From contig NZ_AP025018.1 in NCBI RefSeq assembly GCF_019977735.1, forward strand, positions 4,030,001 through 4,094,000: a stretch of 64,000 bases of DNA, given 5' to 3'. This DNA comes from Calothrix sp. PCC 7716. Lineage in GTDB: Bacteria > Cyanobacteriota > Cyanobacteriia > Cyanobacteriales > Nostocaceae. The translations under genes were made by a program, and so were the position numbers. The notes beneath the pieces are model-generated. The model searched no databases, had not been told where the DNA came from, and worked only from the letters and a program-made list of their open reading frames with translations. Positions 18,243 through 27,095 of the stretch are shown piece by piece (position 1 is the stretch's first letter; each line of letters opens with the position of its first letter).

Positions 18243-19586
18243 ATGCTAGAACCGAGACAAGTAATTAATAATTGTTACAGATTAGAGAAAAAGTTAGGAC
18301 AAGATACTAGTCGTCAGACTTGGTTGGCGACATTCTTGGATGCTCAACAGCAGGAACAGGAACAAGTTGTTCTTAAATTGCTAACTCTCAGTCCACAAAT
18401 GCAGTGGGATGAACATAAATTGTTTGAACGGGAAGCGGCTGTTTTGAAAAGTCTGGAACATCCCCGTATTCCTAAATATAAAGATTATTTTATTGTTGAA
18501 AACTTGCCTGGTTCTAGGTTTCCTTGGTTTGTGTTGGTACAAAGTTATATTCCCGGCGCCTCTTTACAAGAGTTGCTTAACCAAGGATATCATTTTTCAG
18601 AGTCACAAGTAGAAAAAATCGCCATAGAAATATTAAGTATTTTAGTTTACTTACATGAGCTAGAACCACCAGTATTACACCGGGATATTAAACCGAGTAA
18701 TTTGATTTTGGGAGAAGATGACCGAGTATACCTTGTTGACTTCGGCGCCGTACAAGATAAAGCCGTTGCAGAAGGTGTAACTTTTACGGTGGTGGGAACT
18801 TACGGTTATGTACCAATTGAGCAATTTGCCGGACGCGCGGAAGCTGCATCAGATTTGTATGCACTTGGCGCCACATTAATTCATTTACTCACAGGAAGGG
18901 CGCCTGCTGATTTGCCTTCTCGAAATTCGCGCATAGAATTCGCCAATCTTGTGAGCGTTGATTTAGGCTTTATTAATTGGGTTGGAAAACTCACTGAACC
19001 AAATATAGCCGATAGAATTAGTACTGCGTCATATGCAATTGCTGCATTAAAGAACAAACAAACCCTTAGTCCTCCAATTACCACTAACAAACCAACGGGT
19101 AGTAAAATTAATATTAAAAAATCAGCTAGCCAACTTGAAATTCAACTTCCCAGACGTGGGAATAAATCTTTACGAGCTTTCTACTTGATTGGCTTATTTA
19201 CTCCTTTGTTGTGGCAAATTATTCATTTTCTCATTTTGTCAACAAATGCTCATAATAACGAATTTTCATTTTTTAGTTTAATTATTCCAATATTTATAGT
19301 AACATTAATACCAGTTATTATATTACCAATTTTTGGAGAAACAGATTTATACTTTGACCGCAAAAACTTTGAAATTAGATGGAAATTATTCGGACTTTGC
19401 TACTGGCGAAAGCGTGGTAAAACTAAATTAATTGAAAAGCTTTATAAACAGCAGACAAAAACACCCTTGGCGCCTATAGGTATTACTATTGAATTAATCA
19501 AAGGTCAAAAATTTACCACCACTCCTTTATCAACAGTAGAACGCCACTGGCTAATAGATGAAATAGCAGACTGGTTAAAATTCTAA
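18243..19586 (+). CDS. Serine/threonine protein kinase, second of a tandem pair
   Basis: 447 aa, with the same architecture as its upstream paralogue: HRDIKPSN, VDFGAV, GTYGYVPIEQFAGR, then two transmembrane helices (about 305-325 and 335-358) and a short C-terminal domain with FEIRWKLFG, which aligns with FEIQWKLFG in the first kinase. AAAGGAGAG lies about 13 nt before the ATG. The duplicated C-terminal membrane domain suggests the pair may hetero-dimerise or sense related signals. The target is unknown. Confidence 0.88.
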   Translation: MLEPRQVINNCYRLEKKLGQDTSRQTWLATFLDAQQQEQEQVVLKLLTLSPQMQWDEHKLFEREAAVLKSLEHPRIPKYKDYFIVENLPGSRFPWFVLVQSYIPGASLQELLNQGYHFSESQVEKIAIEILSILVYLHELEPPVLHRDIKPSNLILGEDDRVYLVDFGAVQDKAVAEGVTFTVVGTYGYVPIEQFAGRAEAASDLYALGATLIHLLTGRAPADLPSRNSRIEFANLVSVDLGFINWVGKLTEPNIADRISTASYAIAALKNKQTLSPPITTNKPTGSKINIKKSASQLEIQLPRRGNKSLRAFYLIGLFTPLLWQIIHFLILSTNAHNNEFSFFSLIIPIFIVTLIPVIILPIFGETDLYFDRKNFEIRWKLFGLCYWRKRGKTKLIEKLYKQQTKTPLAPIGITIELIKGQKFTTTPLSTVERHWLIDEIADWLKF

Positions 19587-19590
19587 CTCT

Positions 19591-19672
19591 TGTAGAGCAG
19601 GCATCCCTGCCTGCCTGCCCTGTAATGTATATTTTAAGGTTAGAACAGGCGAGACGCCTATTCCACAAGATA
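19591..19672. repeat. Two CAGGCAT..GCCTG family hairpins
   Basis: TGTAGAGCAGGCATCCCTGC..., then GAACAGGCGAGACGCCTATTC. They lie between convergent genes and could serve as bidirectional terminators. Confidence 0.6.
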
Positions 19673-19673
19673 T

Positions 19674-20963
19674 TTAAGGATATAAACCTCTATCACTGAG
19701 CGCGCGTGCAACTCTACCAACACCCAAAGTATACGCTGCTAACCGTAAAGGAATCTGGCGCCGCTTCGCTTGTTGTGTAACTTGCTCATATGCTTGTACC
19801 ATCAAATCTTCCATTTCGCGGTTAACTCGTTCTTCATCCCAAAATAAATAAGATAAACCTTGTACCCATTCCAAATAGCTAACAACAACACCCCCAGCAT
19901 TTGCCAAAATATCAGGTAGTACTGTAACACCGCGCGCTTCCAAAGATTTATTCGCTCCCAAAGTCACAGGACCATTTGCTGCTTCGGCAATAATAGAGGC
20001 TTGAACTTGGTTAACGTTATCTTCAGTAATTTGGTTTTCTAACGCTGCGGGTATCAACACGTCGCATGGCAAAGTTAGTAACTCAGCGTTGCTAACAGGT
20101 TTCGCTTGCGGATATCCTACTAAACTTTTTTTATTTTCCTTTACATAAGCTTTCACAGCAGGAATATCTAAGCCTATTTCTGAATAAATACCCCCTGCAC
20201 CTGTAGAAACTGCAACTACTTTGGCGCCTTCTAAATGTAACAACTCTGCTGCGGCGCCACCAACATTGCCAAAACCTTGAATTACAACTTTGGCGCCTAC
20301 TAAAGATTTACCCAAATCTTTTAAAGCTTCACGAACAACAATCATTACACCGCGTCCAGTTGCCATTTCTCTACCTAGCGAACCACCAATAGAAAGGGGT
20401 TTACCTGTAACAATACCAGGTACAGCATGACCAACGTTTACCGAGTAAGTATCCATCATCCACGCCATTTCCCGTGCGGAAGTTCCCATATCAGGAGCAG
20501 GTATATCCACACTTGGACCAATATCTTTAACCAATTCACTAACAAAACGTCGCGTAATACGTTCGAGTTCACTGACACTAAATTTTTTCGGGTCTATTGC
20601 AATACCACCCTTGGCGCCACCATAAGGTATTCCCAGTAAAGCGCATTTCCAAGTCATTAACATCGCTAACGCCGAAACTTCACGTAAAGTTACCGCCGGA
20701 TGATAACGAATACCACCTTTGTAAGGTCCCAAAATATCCGAATGCTGTACGCGATGTCCTGCAAAAACTCTAATATCACCATTATCTAGTTTGATAGGAA
20801 TCGATACAGTTATCACTTTACGCGGATTGCTGAGTATTTCTAAAATACCTTGGTCAAGCTTTAACTCTTTTGCTGCGGCATCGAGGTAACTACAAGCTTG
20901 GTCAAACGGGCAGATGTGTGCCGGAGTGGGCGTTTCAACGGGCAACAGAGACGTTGATATCAT
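19674..20963 (-). CDS. gdhA: Glutamate dehydrogenase (Glu/Leu/Phe/Val dehydrogenase family)
   Basis: 429 aa, the typical length. It interconverts glutamate with 2-oxoglutarate and ammonium using NAD(P). Signature regions are GPYKGGIRYHP, the catalytic-Lys loop YGGAKGGI, PAPDMGTSAREMAWMMD and the Rossmann motif GFGNVGG, with the late substrate pocket EAANGP. The N-terminus starts at ATG 20963. It stands alone, convergent with the kinase pair. A GTA-N8-TAC word lies about 85 bp upstream, possibly an NtcA site. Distinction from a leucine dehydrogenase cannot be made with full certainty by eye, but length and motifs favour GdhA. Confidence 0.88.
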   Translation of the reverse strand: MISTSLLPVETPTPAHICPFDQACSYLDAAAKELKLDQGILEILSNPRKVITVSIPIKLDNGDIRVFAGHRVQHSDILGPYKGGIRYHPAVTLREVSALAMLMTWKCALLGIPYGGAKGGIAIDPKKFSVSELERITRRFVSELVKDIGPSVDIPAPDMGTSAREMAWMMDTYSVNVGHAVPGIVTGKPLSIGGSLGREMATGRGVMIVVREALKDLGKSLVGAKVVIQGFGNVGGAAAELLHLEGAKVVAVSTGAGGIYSEIGLDIPAVKAYVKENKKSLVGYPQAKPVSNAELLTLPCDVLIPAALENQITEDNVNQVQASIIAEAANGPVTLGANKSLEARGVTVLPDILANAGGVVVSYLEWVQGLSYLFWDEERVNREMEDLMVQAYEQVTQQAKRRQIPLRLAAYTLGVGRVARALSDRGLYP

Positions 20964-21291
20964 ATATTCCCCTAACCCTTTTATTGTGGCGAATGTCTAT
21001 ATATACCTATCTATTATCGCGCTTTTTTGAACAAATATGGATTTTATGTAAAATTCGTTACAGTTTTCAAAATTGGTATTTGATAAGCCGAGCCAGGAAA
21101 CTATACAATCAAAAAACCAGAGATATAATATATGAACAAACACAGATACAAATGATACAACATATCTGTGTTTTTTATTCATTTCTTTAGATTTTATTTA
21201 TTGTATATAAGGGTTAATAAGGCTTACTTTTACGAAATAGCACTAGTCTTTAGGTGTAGATATTATTACTAAGCTCGTAGATGCAATCGCG
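20964..21291. other. Divergent intergenic region, gdhA / pentapeptide-CHAT gene
   Basis: AT-rich, with no gene or RNA recognised. It should carry promoters for both divergent genes. Confidence 0.4.
21048..21061 (-). promoter_or_regulatory. Possible NtcA site GTA-N8-TAC upstream of gdhA
   Basis: GTAAAATTCGTTAC fits the palindromic NtcA consensus and sits 85 bp before the gdhA start. The word arises by chance roughly every 3 kb at this base composition, and no well-placed -10 box was found, so support comes mainly from gdhA being a nitrogen gene. Confidence 0.25.
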
Positions 21292-22749
21292 ATGTTTACT
21301 AATAACCACCAAACCATCACAGATGGAAACTTCTCCAACCAAAAACTACGGGGATATTCTTTTCGTGGCAGAAATCTTACTGGTGCGAACTTTAGTCATG
21401 CCGATATTAGAGGTGCTGACTTTAGAGAAGCAAACTTAGCTAATACAAATTTTAGTTATGCTCAAGCAGGAGTACAAAGCCATTGGACAATGCTTTCAAT
21501 TGCTTTCGCGCTTTTGCTTTCAATACTTTGTGTATTTTCAGCATGGATGGCAGGGGTAATTGTCACTGAGACAGTGTTTCAGTCCTCAGAACCATTATAT
21601 GACGGCGTACCTAGCATTGATAATGGTATTCCTGGTTTGATTGTTTTAATAATATTAGCGGTTTTTTGTATTACTACCGTTAGCCAGGGTTTTGTTATTG
21701 CTTTATTAGCTGTCGCGGGTATTGGAGGTGCAATTGTCGTTATCTTAGGAACAGTACTGGGGTTAAACTTTGGTGCATCAGGCTTAAAAATGGTGGGTGC
21801 AGGCGCCTGGAGAGCAGCAGCAGCAGGAATTTGGACTTCTTCAGCGACTGTTACCGGAGCTATCACAGTATTTGGATCGATTTTTGAAACCAGACCGAAG
21901 CTTATCGCAGTATTCAAAGTGATAGTAAGTGTAATTGCAATCGCCATTGCCATTAATATATTCAAAGCTTCCAATTCTGAGCCAACAGCTTTAGCTATGC
22001 CAGCTTTACCAATGACTGCGGGAGTAACTATCACTATATTATTTATTAGTATTTATGTTGGTTGGCGGTGTAAGCTCTCGGATAAAAAGTTTACATCTCT
22101 TCAAGAAATCGGGCAAGCTCTATTTACAATTGGTGGTACAAATTTTCGCGATGCGGACTTAAAAAATGCTGATTTAGAGCAAGCAAATCTGAAATGTACA
22201 GATTTACGAAATGCTAAACTAGTACGTACCAACTTTCATTTAGCAAAAAACCTCCAATTGGCGAGAGTTGATGGTACTATTTTGGCTAACTCCAGTGTTC
22301 GAGATTTAGTTGTTAGTAAGAGAGGAGTTCATAAATCTTATCTAGGTTGCAACCTCAAAGGTGTAAATTTAGAATACGCAAACTTGAGTGATGCCGATTT
22401 TACCGAAGCTGATATCAGTGAGGCAACATTTAGAGGGGCAATTTTAGAAAGAGCAAATTTGACTAAAACCCAAGCATTAGGGACTAATTTCCAGCAAGTA
22501 AACTTGACAGCAGCTTGTTTAGAAAATTGGCATATTGACGAAAAAACCCAGCTTGACAATATCACTTGTGATTATATTTATTTGCAAAATCGCCAGCGAG
22601 AACGTCATCCTCCTAGCGGAGTATTTCTTGATGGAGAATTTACCAAACTATTTCAAGTGGTTGTGGGGTACAATAGATTTGATTTTCCGCAACGGCGTAG
22701 ATTGGGAAGCTTTAATTATTGCTATCAAAGAAGTATCTGCAAGAAATAA
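21292..22749 (+). CDS. Pentapeptide-repeat membrane protein; 5' part of a frameshifted CHAT gene
   Basis: Open for 485 codons from ATG 21292. Residues about 15-60 and 280-430 are A(D/N)LxX pentapeptide repeats (beta-helix); between them lie several membrane segments (about 65-255). After residue about 458 (FTKLFQ) the frame stops resembling protein. The expected continuation (GTIDLIFRNGVDWEA) is found one base out of phase, starting at the G4 run 22665-22668. Removing one G would join this ORF to the CHAT ORF as a single protein of about 939 aa. So the last 28 residues listed here are probably out-of-frame, through a real +1 mutation or a homopolymer sequencing error. Confidence 0.75.
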   Translation: MFTNNHQTITDGNFSNQKLRGYSFRGRNLTGANFSHADIRGADFREANLANTNFSYAQAGVQSHWTMLSIAFALLLSILCVFSAWMAGVIVTETVFQSSEPLYDGVPSIDNGIPGLIVLIILAVFCITTVSQGFVIALLAVAGIGGAIVVILGTVLGLNFGASGLKMVGAGAWRAAAAGIWTSSATVTGAITVFGSIFETRPKLIAVFKVIVSVIAIAIAINIFKASNSEPTALAMPALPMTAGVTITILFISIYVGWRCKLSDKKFTSLQEIGQALFTIGGTNFRDADLKNADLEQANLKCTDLRNAKLVRTNFHLAKNLQLARVDGTILANSSVRDLVVSKRGVHKSYLGCNLKGVNLEYANLSDADFTEADISEATFRGAILERANLTKTQALGTNFQQVNLTAACLENWHIDEKTQLDNITCDYIYLQNRQRERHPPSGVFLDGEFTKLFQVVVGYNRFDFPQRRRLGSFNYCYQRSICKK

Positions 22750-24109
22750 GACAGAAAAACTGACAATTAATAGCGTTGAAAATAAAGGTGATGGCTTTAT
22801 TGTCGTCAAAGTCAATGTTGCAGAACATGCGGATAAAGGACAGCTTCATCACGAGTTGCAACAAAGTTATCAACAACAGCTAAAAATCATAGAATCCAGA
22901 TATCAGGCAGAACTACAAGCAAAGCAAGCACAAATAGAAATATATCGCCAACATTCTGCGGAAATGGCAGAAATTGCCAAATTATTAGCTCAACAAGGCT
23001 TAAACCATCCTCACCTACAAGCTCAAATCAGTAAATTAATTATCCTTACCTTGGGAGATGGTAGTTTTGATGATGGCTTTCCTGCAACCGCTTTGGTTTG
23101 CACATCAGAGCATCCACTACCAATGACCTTTACTGCAAAATTGCCACCCGAACCAAATATTTTACGATTATATCAGCAATGGCGCCAAATCTACCGTTCT
23201 CAAAAGTGGTTTGGACGTATTACTTTTGATGAGGAAGATTCAGTTACAAATTTCTCTCGGCAAGAATTAAATTACTATGCCTCGGAATTGGAAAAATGTC
23301 TCGATAATTGGCTAAATTCGCCGCAATTTCAATCAATCGTTAAAGAATTACATTCCAATCTGACGCAACGCGAAAAAGTGCCAGTAATTATTCAAACTAA
23401 AGATATTCATTTACAGCGACTACCTTGGCATTTATGGGATTTTTTCCAGTATTATCGTCAAGCTGAAATTGCTTTATCATCAATTGGGGAAAGAACGGAA
23501 AAGCCAAGAAAAACTCGTAATAAAACTAGAATTTTAACAATTCTTGGTAACGGCGCCGGAATTGATGTGGAAGCAGACCGCAAAGTGCTAGAACAACTAC
23601 CACAAAGCGAAACAGTTTTTATAGTCGAACCAACTTTCCAAGAATTACATCAACAACTTTGGGATGAACTCGGTTGGGATATTCTTTGTTTTTCAGGACA
23701 TAGTACATCTACTGTAGATGGTAGCACAGGAAACATACTACTTAATCAAACCAAATTGCTGACAATTAAAGAACTAAAACATGCTTTAACAAAAGCAATA
23801 GAACGCGGTTTACAGCTTGCCATATTTAACTCTTGTGATGGTCTGGGGTTAGCGCGCGAGTTGGCAGATTTACATATTCCCCAAATTATAGTTATGCGAG
23901 AACCTGTGCCAGATAAAGTAGCACAGGAGTTTTTAAAATATTTTCTCACCGCTTTTGCCCGTGGAGAATCTTTATATACCGCAGTTAGACAAGCACGGGA
24001 AAGGTTAGAAGGTTTGGAAGATGAATTTCCTTATGCAACTTGGCTACCCGTGCTTTTTCAAAATAGCGCTGAGGTGGGAATGAGTTGGCGAGATTTGTCC
24101 CCAGGATAA
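22628..24109 (+). CDS. CHAT-domain (caspase-like) protein; 3' part of the frameshifted gene
   Basis: Open from a TTG at 22535; an ATG at 22628 gives 493 aa, but true homology starts only near 22665 where the upstream ORF's frame is lost. A linker and coiled coil (about 60-125, QQQLKIIESRYQAELQAKQAQ) lead to the CHAT protease domain at about 300-485: the catalytic His in CFSGHST and Cys in FNSCDG are both present, with the usual LFFANSA-like ending (PVLFQNSAE). Known: CHAT proteins are caspase-like peptidases, as in HetF. Inferred: with the upstream membrane/pentapeptide part this was a membrane-bound CHAT protease. Confidence 0.78.
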   Translation: MMENLPNYFKWLWGTIDLIFRNGVDWEALIIAIKEVSARNKTEKLTINSVENKGDGFIVVKVNVAEHADKGQLHHELQQSYQQQLKIIESRYQAELQAKQAQIEIYRQHSAEMAEIAKLLAQQGLNHPHLQAQISKLIILTLGDGSFDDGFPATALVCTSEHPLPMTFTAKLPPEPNILRLYQQWRQIYRSQKWFGRITFDEEDSVTNFSRQELNYYASELEKCLDNWLNSPQFQSIVKELHSNLTQREKVPVIIQTKDIHLQRLPWHLWDFFQYYRQAEIALSSIGERTEKPRKTRNKTRILTILGNGAGIDVEADRKVLEQLPQSETVFIVEPTFQELHQQLWDELGWDILCFSGHSTSTVDGSTGNILLNQTKLLTIKELKHALTKAIERGLQLAIFNSCDGLGLARELADLHIPQIIVMREPVPDKVAQEFLKYFLTAFARGESLYTAVRQARERLEGLEDEFPYATWLPVLFQNSAEVGMSWRDLSPG

Positions 24110-24124
24110 ATTACTTAAATCGTA

Positions 24125-24382
24125 CTAAGCGGGGGCGTTCTGTTGTGAAGCAGAGCATTTGTATTTAGAACCATACTGACTCGTAGGGTCTCTTTGTATC
24201 GTTCTACCTGCACACACATTTTTGCATTTTCCTTTATGTACAGTTCCATCGGGACGAATAAGACTACACTGCTTATCAGCAACTGACGCTGAGTTTACAG
24301 CTTTGGCATATGAAGTAGATGGTAATGATAATTCCCAAACAACAAGAAGACCTGCAACAAGTATGATATGTAAGTGTTTCAT
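24125..24382 (-). CDS. Small secreted Cys-containing protein (85 aa)
   Basis: N-terminal signal peptide (HIILVAGLLVVWELSL, likely cut after SYAKA), then about 55 residues with four Cys that could form two disulfides (KQCSL, GKCKN, NVCAG, KYKCS). The family is not recognised. It is convergent with the CHAT gene, 15 bp away, and is the last of three small secreted protein genes on this strand. Confidence 0.6.
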   Translation of the reverse strand: MKHLHIILVAGLLVVWELSLPSTSYAKAVNSASVADKQCSLIRPDGTVHKGKCKNVCAGRTIQRDPTSQYGSKYKCSASQQNAPA

Positions 24383-24420
24383 AGTTTCTGTACTTTTTTA
24401 ATCGATTACTTCGGCAATTT

Positions 24421-24819
24421 TTATCTTTTATTCAGATTGGTGGCGCCTTCGGTTTTGAGTAGTATTATCACCGTATCCACAAGTTTTGGATTACGCTGCC
24501 TAGCTTCAGTCTCAGAAACAATTGAAGAAACACCAAATTGGTTATTCACCATGAGTTGCTCTTTGCGGCTAGGGCTTTCGGTTGCCGGTGGTTTCCAAGA
24601 AATACATACATCTTCTTCCGGTAGGCAGGCAACACGAGTTTCGGATGGTAGAGTACAACCATAAATACCTCCACCCTCAAGAAATGTACCTCCTAGTGCG
24701 TTGCAATTTTTTTTGACTGTATCTTTTGAGGCTATGGGATGTTTTGTTTCTGCGAAGGTTGTTGATGACAGTAGCAAAGCAGATACCAAAAATAGCCCCA
24801 AAAACAATTTATTGAACAT
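24421..24819 (-). CDS. Small secreted protein (132 aa)
   Basis: Signal peptide (LFLGLFLVSALLLSSTTFAE, cut near FAE-T). The mature part has four Cys in its first half (KKNCNALGG, IYGCTLP, VACLPEEDVC) and a polar C-terminal half. The family is unknown. It belongs to the same run of small exported proteins as its neighbours. Confidence 0.6.
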   Translation of the reverse strand: MFNKLFLGLFLVSALLLSSTTFAETKHPIASKDTVKKNCNALGGTFLEGGGIYGCTLPSETRVACLPEEDVCISWKPPATESPSRKEQLMVNNQFGVSSIVSETEARQRNPKLVDTVIILLKTEGATNLNKR

Positions 24820-24976
24820 AATTTTATTCTCCCTAGCGTTACAGTTTGAATATTAGGTTGACACCTAAAATGTTTAGCTTTTTTCAAGCTTTCTATTGTT
24901 TAATCAATCTAGGACACAAAGTTTATACAAAATTTCAAAAAAGATATTTTGTACATTTTAAATAGAATTTATCTAT

Positions 24977-25516
24977 TTAAAAAACTCTACCTTCAAGTGA
25001 TACACCATTAAAATCAATAGCTGAATTACTCGGTTGATTCCGCTTAATTACCACCTCAACCCAGTAAATATTGGCATCCATATCTATCAGGCAAGCATTA
25101 CTAGTATCATCTTGCCACTCACCTTTCTTGCTAGAACTTACTTTACACACCTCTCCATTATATGTACCGTTTGATTTTGCAAAAGACCGAAGAGTAGCTT
25201 CAACTTTAAAAGCATCTTCCGAACCATCAGGGTCTTGATAAAATAATCGGAGAACAGTTCCATCTCCACCAGAAACATTGGAATTAATACTGCTAACCGG
25301 ACAAGAAAATGCGAGAGGTTGCGTACCATTACCCTTGTATTTGACACGACCTGTTCCCGTTACAGTCCAATATTGCTGGTTTTGAATGGTTTGGCCAGTG
25401 GGAACACAACCACCACCGTTTGATTGCCAATAAACAGTCCCAAGTTTTTGAGCTAAAACTGTTGACGGCATTAATAGCAAAGCCAGAAATGTGCAAAACG
25501 TCCATCTTAATTTCAT
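24977..25516 (-). CDS. Secreted protein of unknown family (179 aa)
   Basis: Signal peptide (WTFCTFLALLLMPSTVLAQ, cut after VLA). The mature chain is beta-rich with four Cys (GGGCVPTG, AFSCPV, GEVCKV, NACLID) and aromatic strands such as TVYWQSNGGG and NIYWVEVVI, like an exported beta-sandwich. No enzyme motif was recognised. Start ATG 25516 has AGGAG nearby upstream. Confidence 0.65.
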   Translation of the reverse strand: MKLRWTFCTFLALLLMPSTVLAQKLGTVYWQSNGGGCVPTGQTIQNQQYWTVTGTGRVKYKGNGTQPLAFSCPVSSINSNVSGGDGTVLRLFYQDPDGSEDAFKVEATLRSFAKSNGTYNGEVCKVSSSKKGEWQDDTSNACLIDMDANIYWVEVVIKRNQPSNSAIDFNGVSLEGRVF

Positions 25517-25542
25517 ATAGTAATCTCCTCATCATTGCTTTA

Positions 25543-25868
25543 TTACTTCGCGCGGAGTGCGATATTCACAATTAAGAAGTGGGCTACTTGCTCCCAACTT
25601 CCATCAATGACTCTACCTAAAGACCGACCAACTTCTTCAACTTTGTTGGGAGGAACAGTAAAGCTACCTCCAGTCACATAAGCTGATAAAGCAGATACGA
25701 TAGGTGCAGCAAGAGGCGCCCAACCTCCTCGTTTGATATCGACTTGAATATCTTTAACAGTGTTACCCTCTTTAGTAATGCGGTAATATACTTGGTCGTC
25801 AGGTCTCAATGACAAATGGTGGGAAATTTGACCAATAATTATAATTTTGTTTCCTTCTCTGGTAATTT
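25543..25868 (-). pseudogene. C-terminal remnant of an unknown gene, cut by the IS
   Basis: The frame ending at 25543 stays open up to the left end of the insertion sequence, so about 108 codons survive (…REGNKIIIIGQISHHLSLRPDDQ…), with only a TTG near 25815 as a possible restart. Beyond the IS the flank holds a plus-strand gene, so the N-terminal part is missing and not merely displaced. The family is not recognised; the middle is hydrophobic and Ala-rich (LAAPIVSALSAYVTGGS). Confidence 0.6.
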
Positions 25869-27095
25869 CAGGGCTGTTTCATTCTAAAAAGGAAAATAGT
25901 AATTGGATGTTGTGGGCGCATTGACGTATAGCTCTAGTAAGGGAATCAAAACCATTGTGACGGAACAAGTTGATAACAAAACTGCGAAGAATTGAGAAAT
26001 TAGCAGCAGCATAACCGTCAACCATTTGAGCTTTGTCTTCCTCAAACACAACATCCTTTACCCAATGCAACTGATTCTCAACACCCCAATGCCCACGAAT
26101 ACCTTGGGAAAAATCAGGCGCCTCAAGAGGTTTTGAACTAATATAATATGCTGTTTCTGAGTAAGGCTTATTTGCACGAGTCCCAAAACGTTCAACTCGA
26201 ACTATACACTTTAAACCAACCCAATCAGGTGAAATATTCTCTAATTTATCAAACACTGACACGTGACGAGATGTTACGCGGTCACGAGTTCGTTCAACAT
26301 CTGTATATATACTTGTAGGCTGTGAAGATTCCATATTCTGTTGTATCTGGTTATACAGTTTGGGTTGGTTGGCTTTAACAGCAATTACGTAATCATTTCC
26401 ACTTCCAATAATTTGCTCGACAGTTTTTTTTGACAATGAAGCGCATCAAAACTGAAGATGGCGCCCTTGATATCCAAGGCTGCAATTAAACTTTGAACTG
26501 TTGCGATTTCACTGGTCTGCTTATTATTCATTGTTTGCAGTCCGACAATAACACCTTGTTTGCTGCTGAAAATTGATACTACACTCACGAACGCTTGGTA
26601 TGCATTGCTATAATCAACGACTGTACCTCTAATACTTTTACCGTCAGTTGCCAACCATTCGCGCTCCGTTAATTCTATATATTGACTTGCCCAGCAATTA
26701 AATCTCTTTGTCAGTTCCTCGAAATTTACGCGCATCATAACCCGTCGCATTGTCGAGTATGAAGGTACTCTATCTTTTGGTATGTCTAATATGTCGATTA
26801 AAGATTGTTTATGGCGCGCAACAAAATCTCCCAAACTTCTATAACCGCAACAACCACTCATTGTTCCCATAATTACTAGCAACAGTACTAACCACAACGG
26901 ATGCCTTTGCCCTTGTTTGGTACGGAAATCTCTGACTTTTTTGAGTTCTTCGATTAAACTGGCTGTCATAAATGCCCCTGCACAATTACTATACTCTTTT
27001 ATTGGCGCCCAGGCGCGGCGGAGCCGCGCCCTCGCTTGAGTTTGTTATCCTAGTGCTGATTAAACCATTTTTCTCTGGAGAATGAAACAGCCCTG
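25869..27095 (-). mobile_element. ISAs1-family insertion sequence, copy 1 (1227 bp)
   Basis: Bounded by perfect 17-bp terminal inverted repeats CAGGGCTGTTTCATTCT. It carries one transposase split by a frameshift. A GC-rich hairpin (GGCGCGGCGGAGCCGCGCC) lies just inside the right end. Flanks show no direct repeat (left ...CTGGTAATTT, right GTTGGTTAT...), unlike copy 2, and both adjacent genes are truncated. Confidence 0.9.
25879..26969 (-). CDS. ISAs1-family transposase, needs -1 frameshift (copy 1)
   Basis: Two overlapping ORFs (26969-26385 and 26436-25879). The N-terminal part has the ISAs1-associated region (GQRHPLWLVLLLVIMG) and the first catalytic Asp (ATDGKS). The zero frame runs off after LHCQKK at an A8 run (about 26427-26434); a -1 shift there restores TVEQIIGSGNDYVIAVKANQ and gives a 363-aa DDE transposase, the expected size. 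The second Asp (FSFDALH) precedes and the Glu (GVENQLHW) follows the shift. Either programmed frameshifting or transcript slippage makes the enzyme, or the element is crippled. The second copy has the same A8. Confidence 0.85.

Noticed and set aside
20870-21190. 106-codon plus-strand ORF over the gdhA start
   Set aside because: It overlaps conserved gdhA sequence and has no recognisable protein features.
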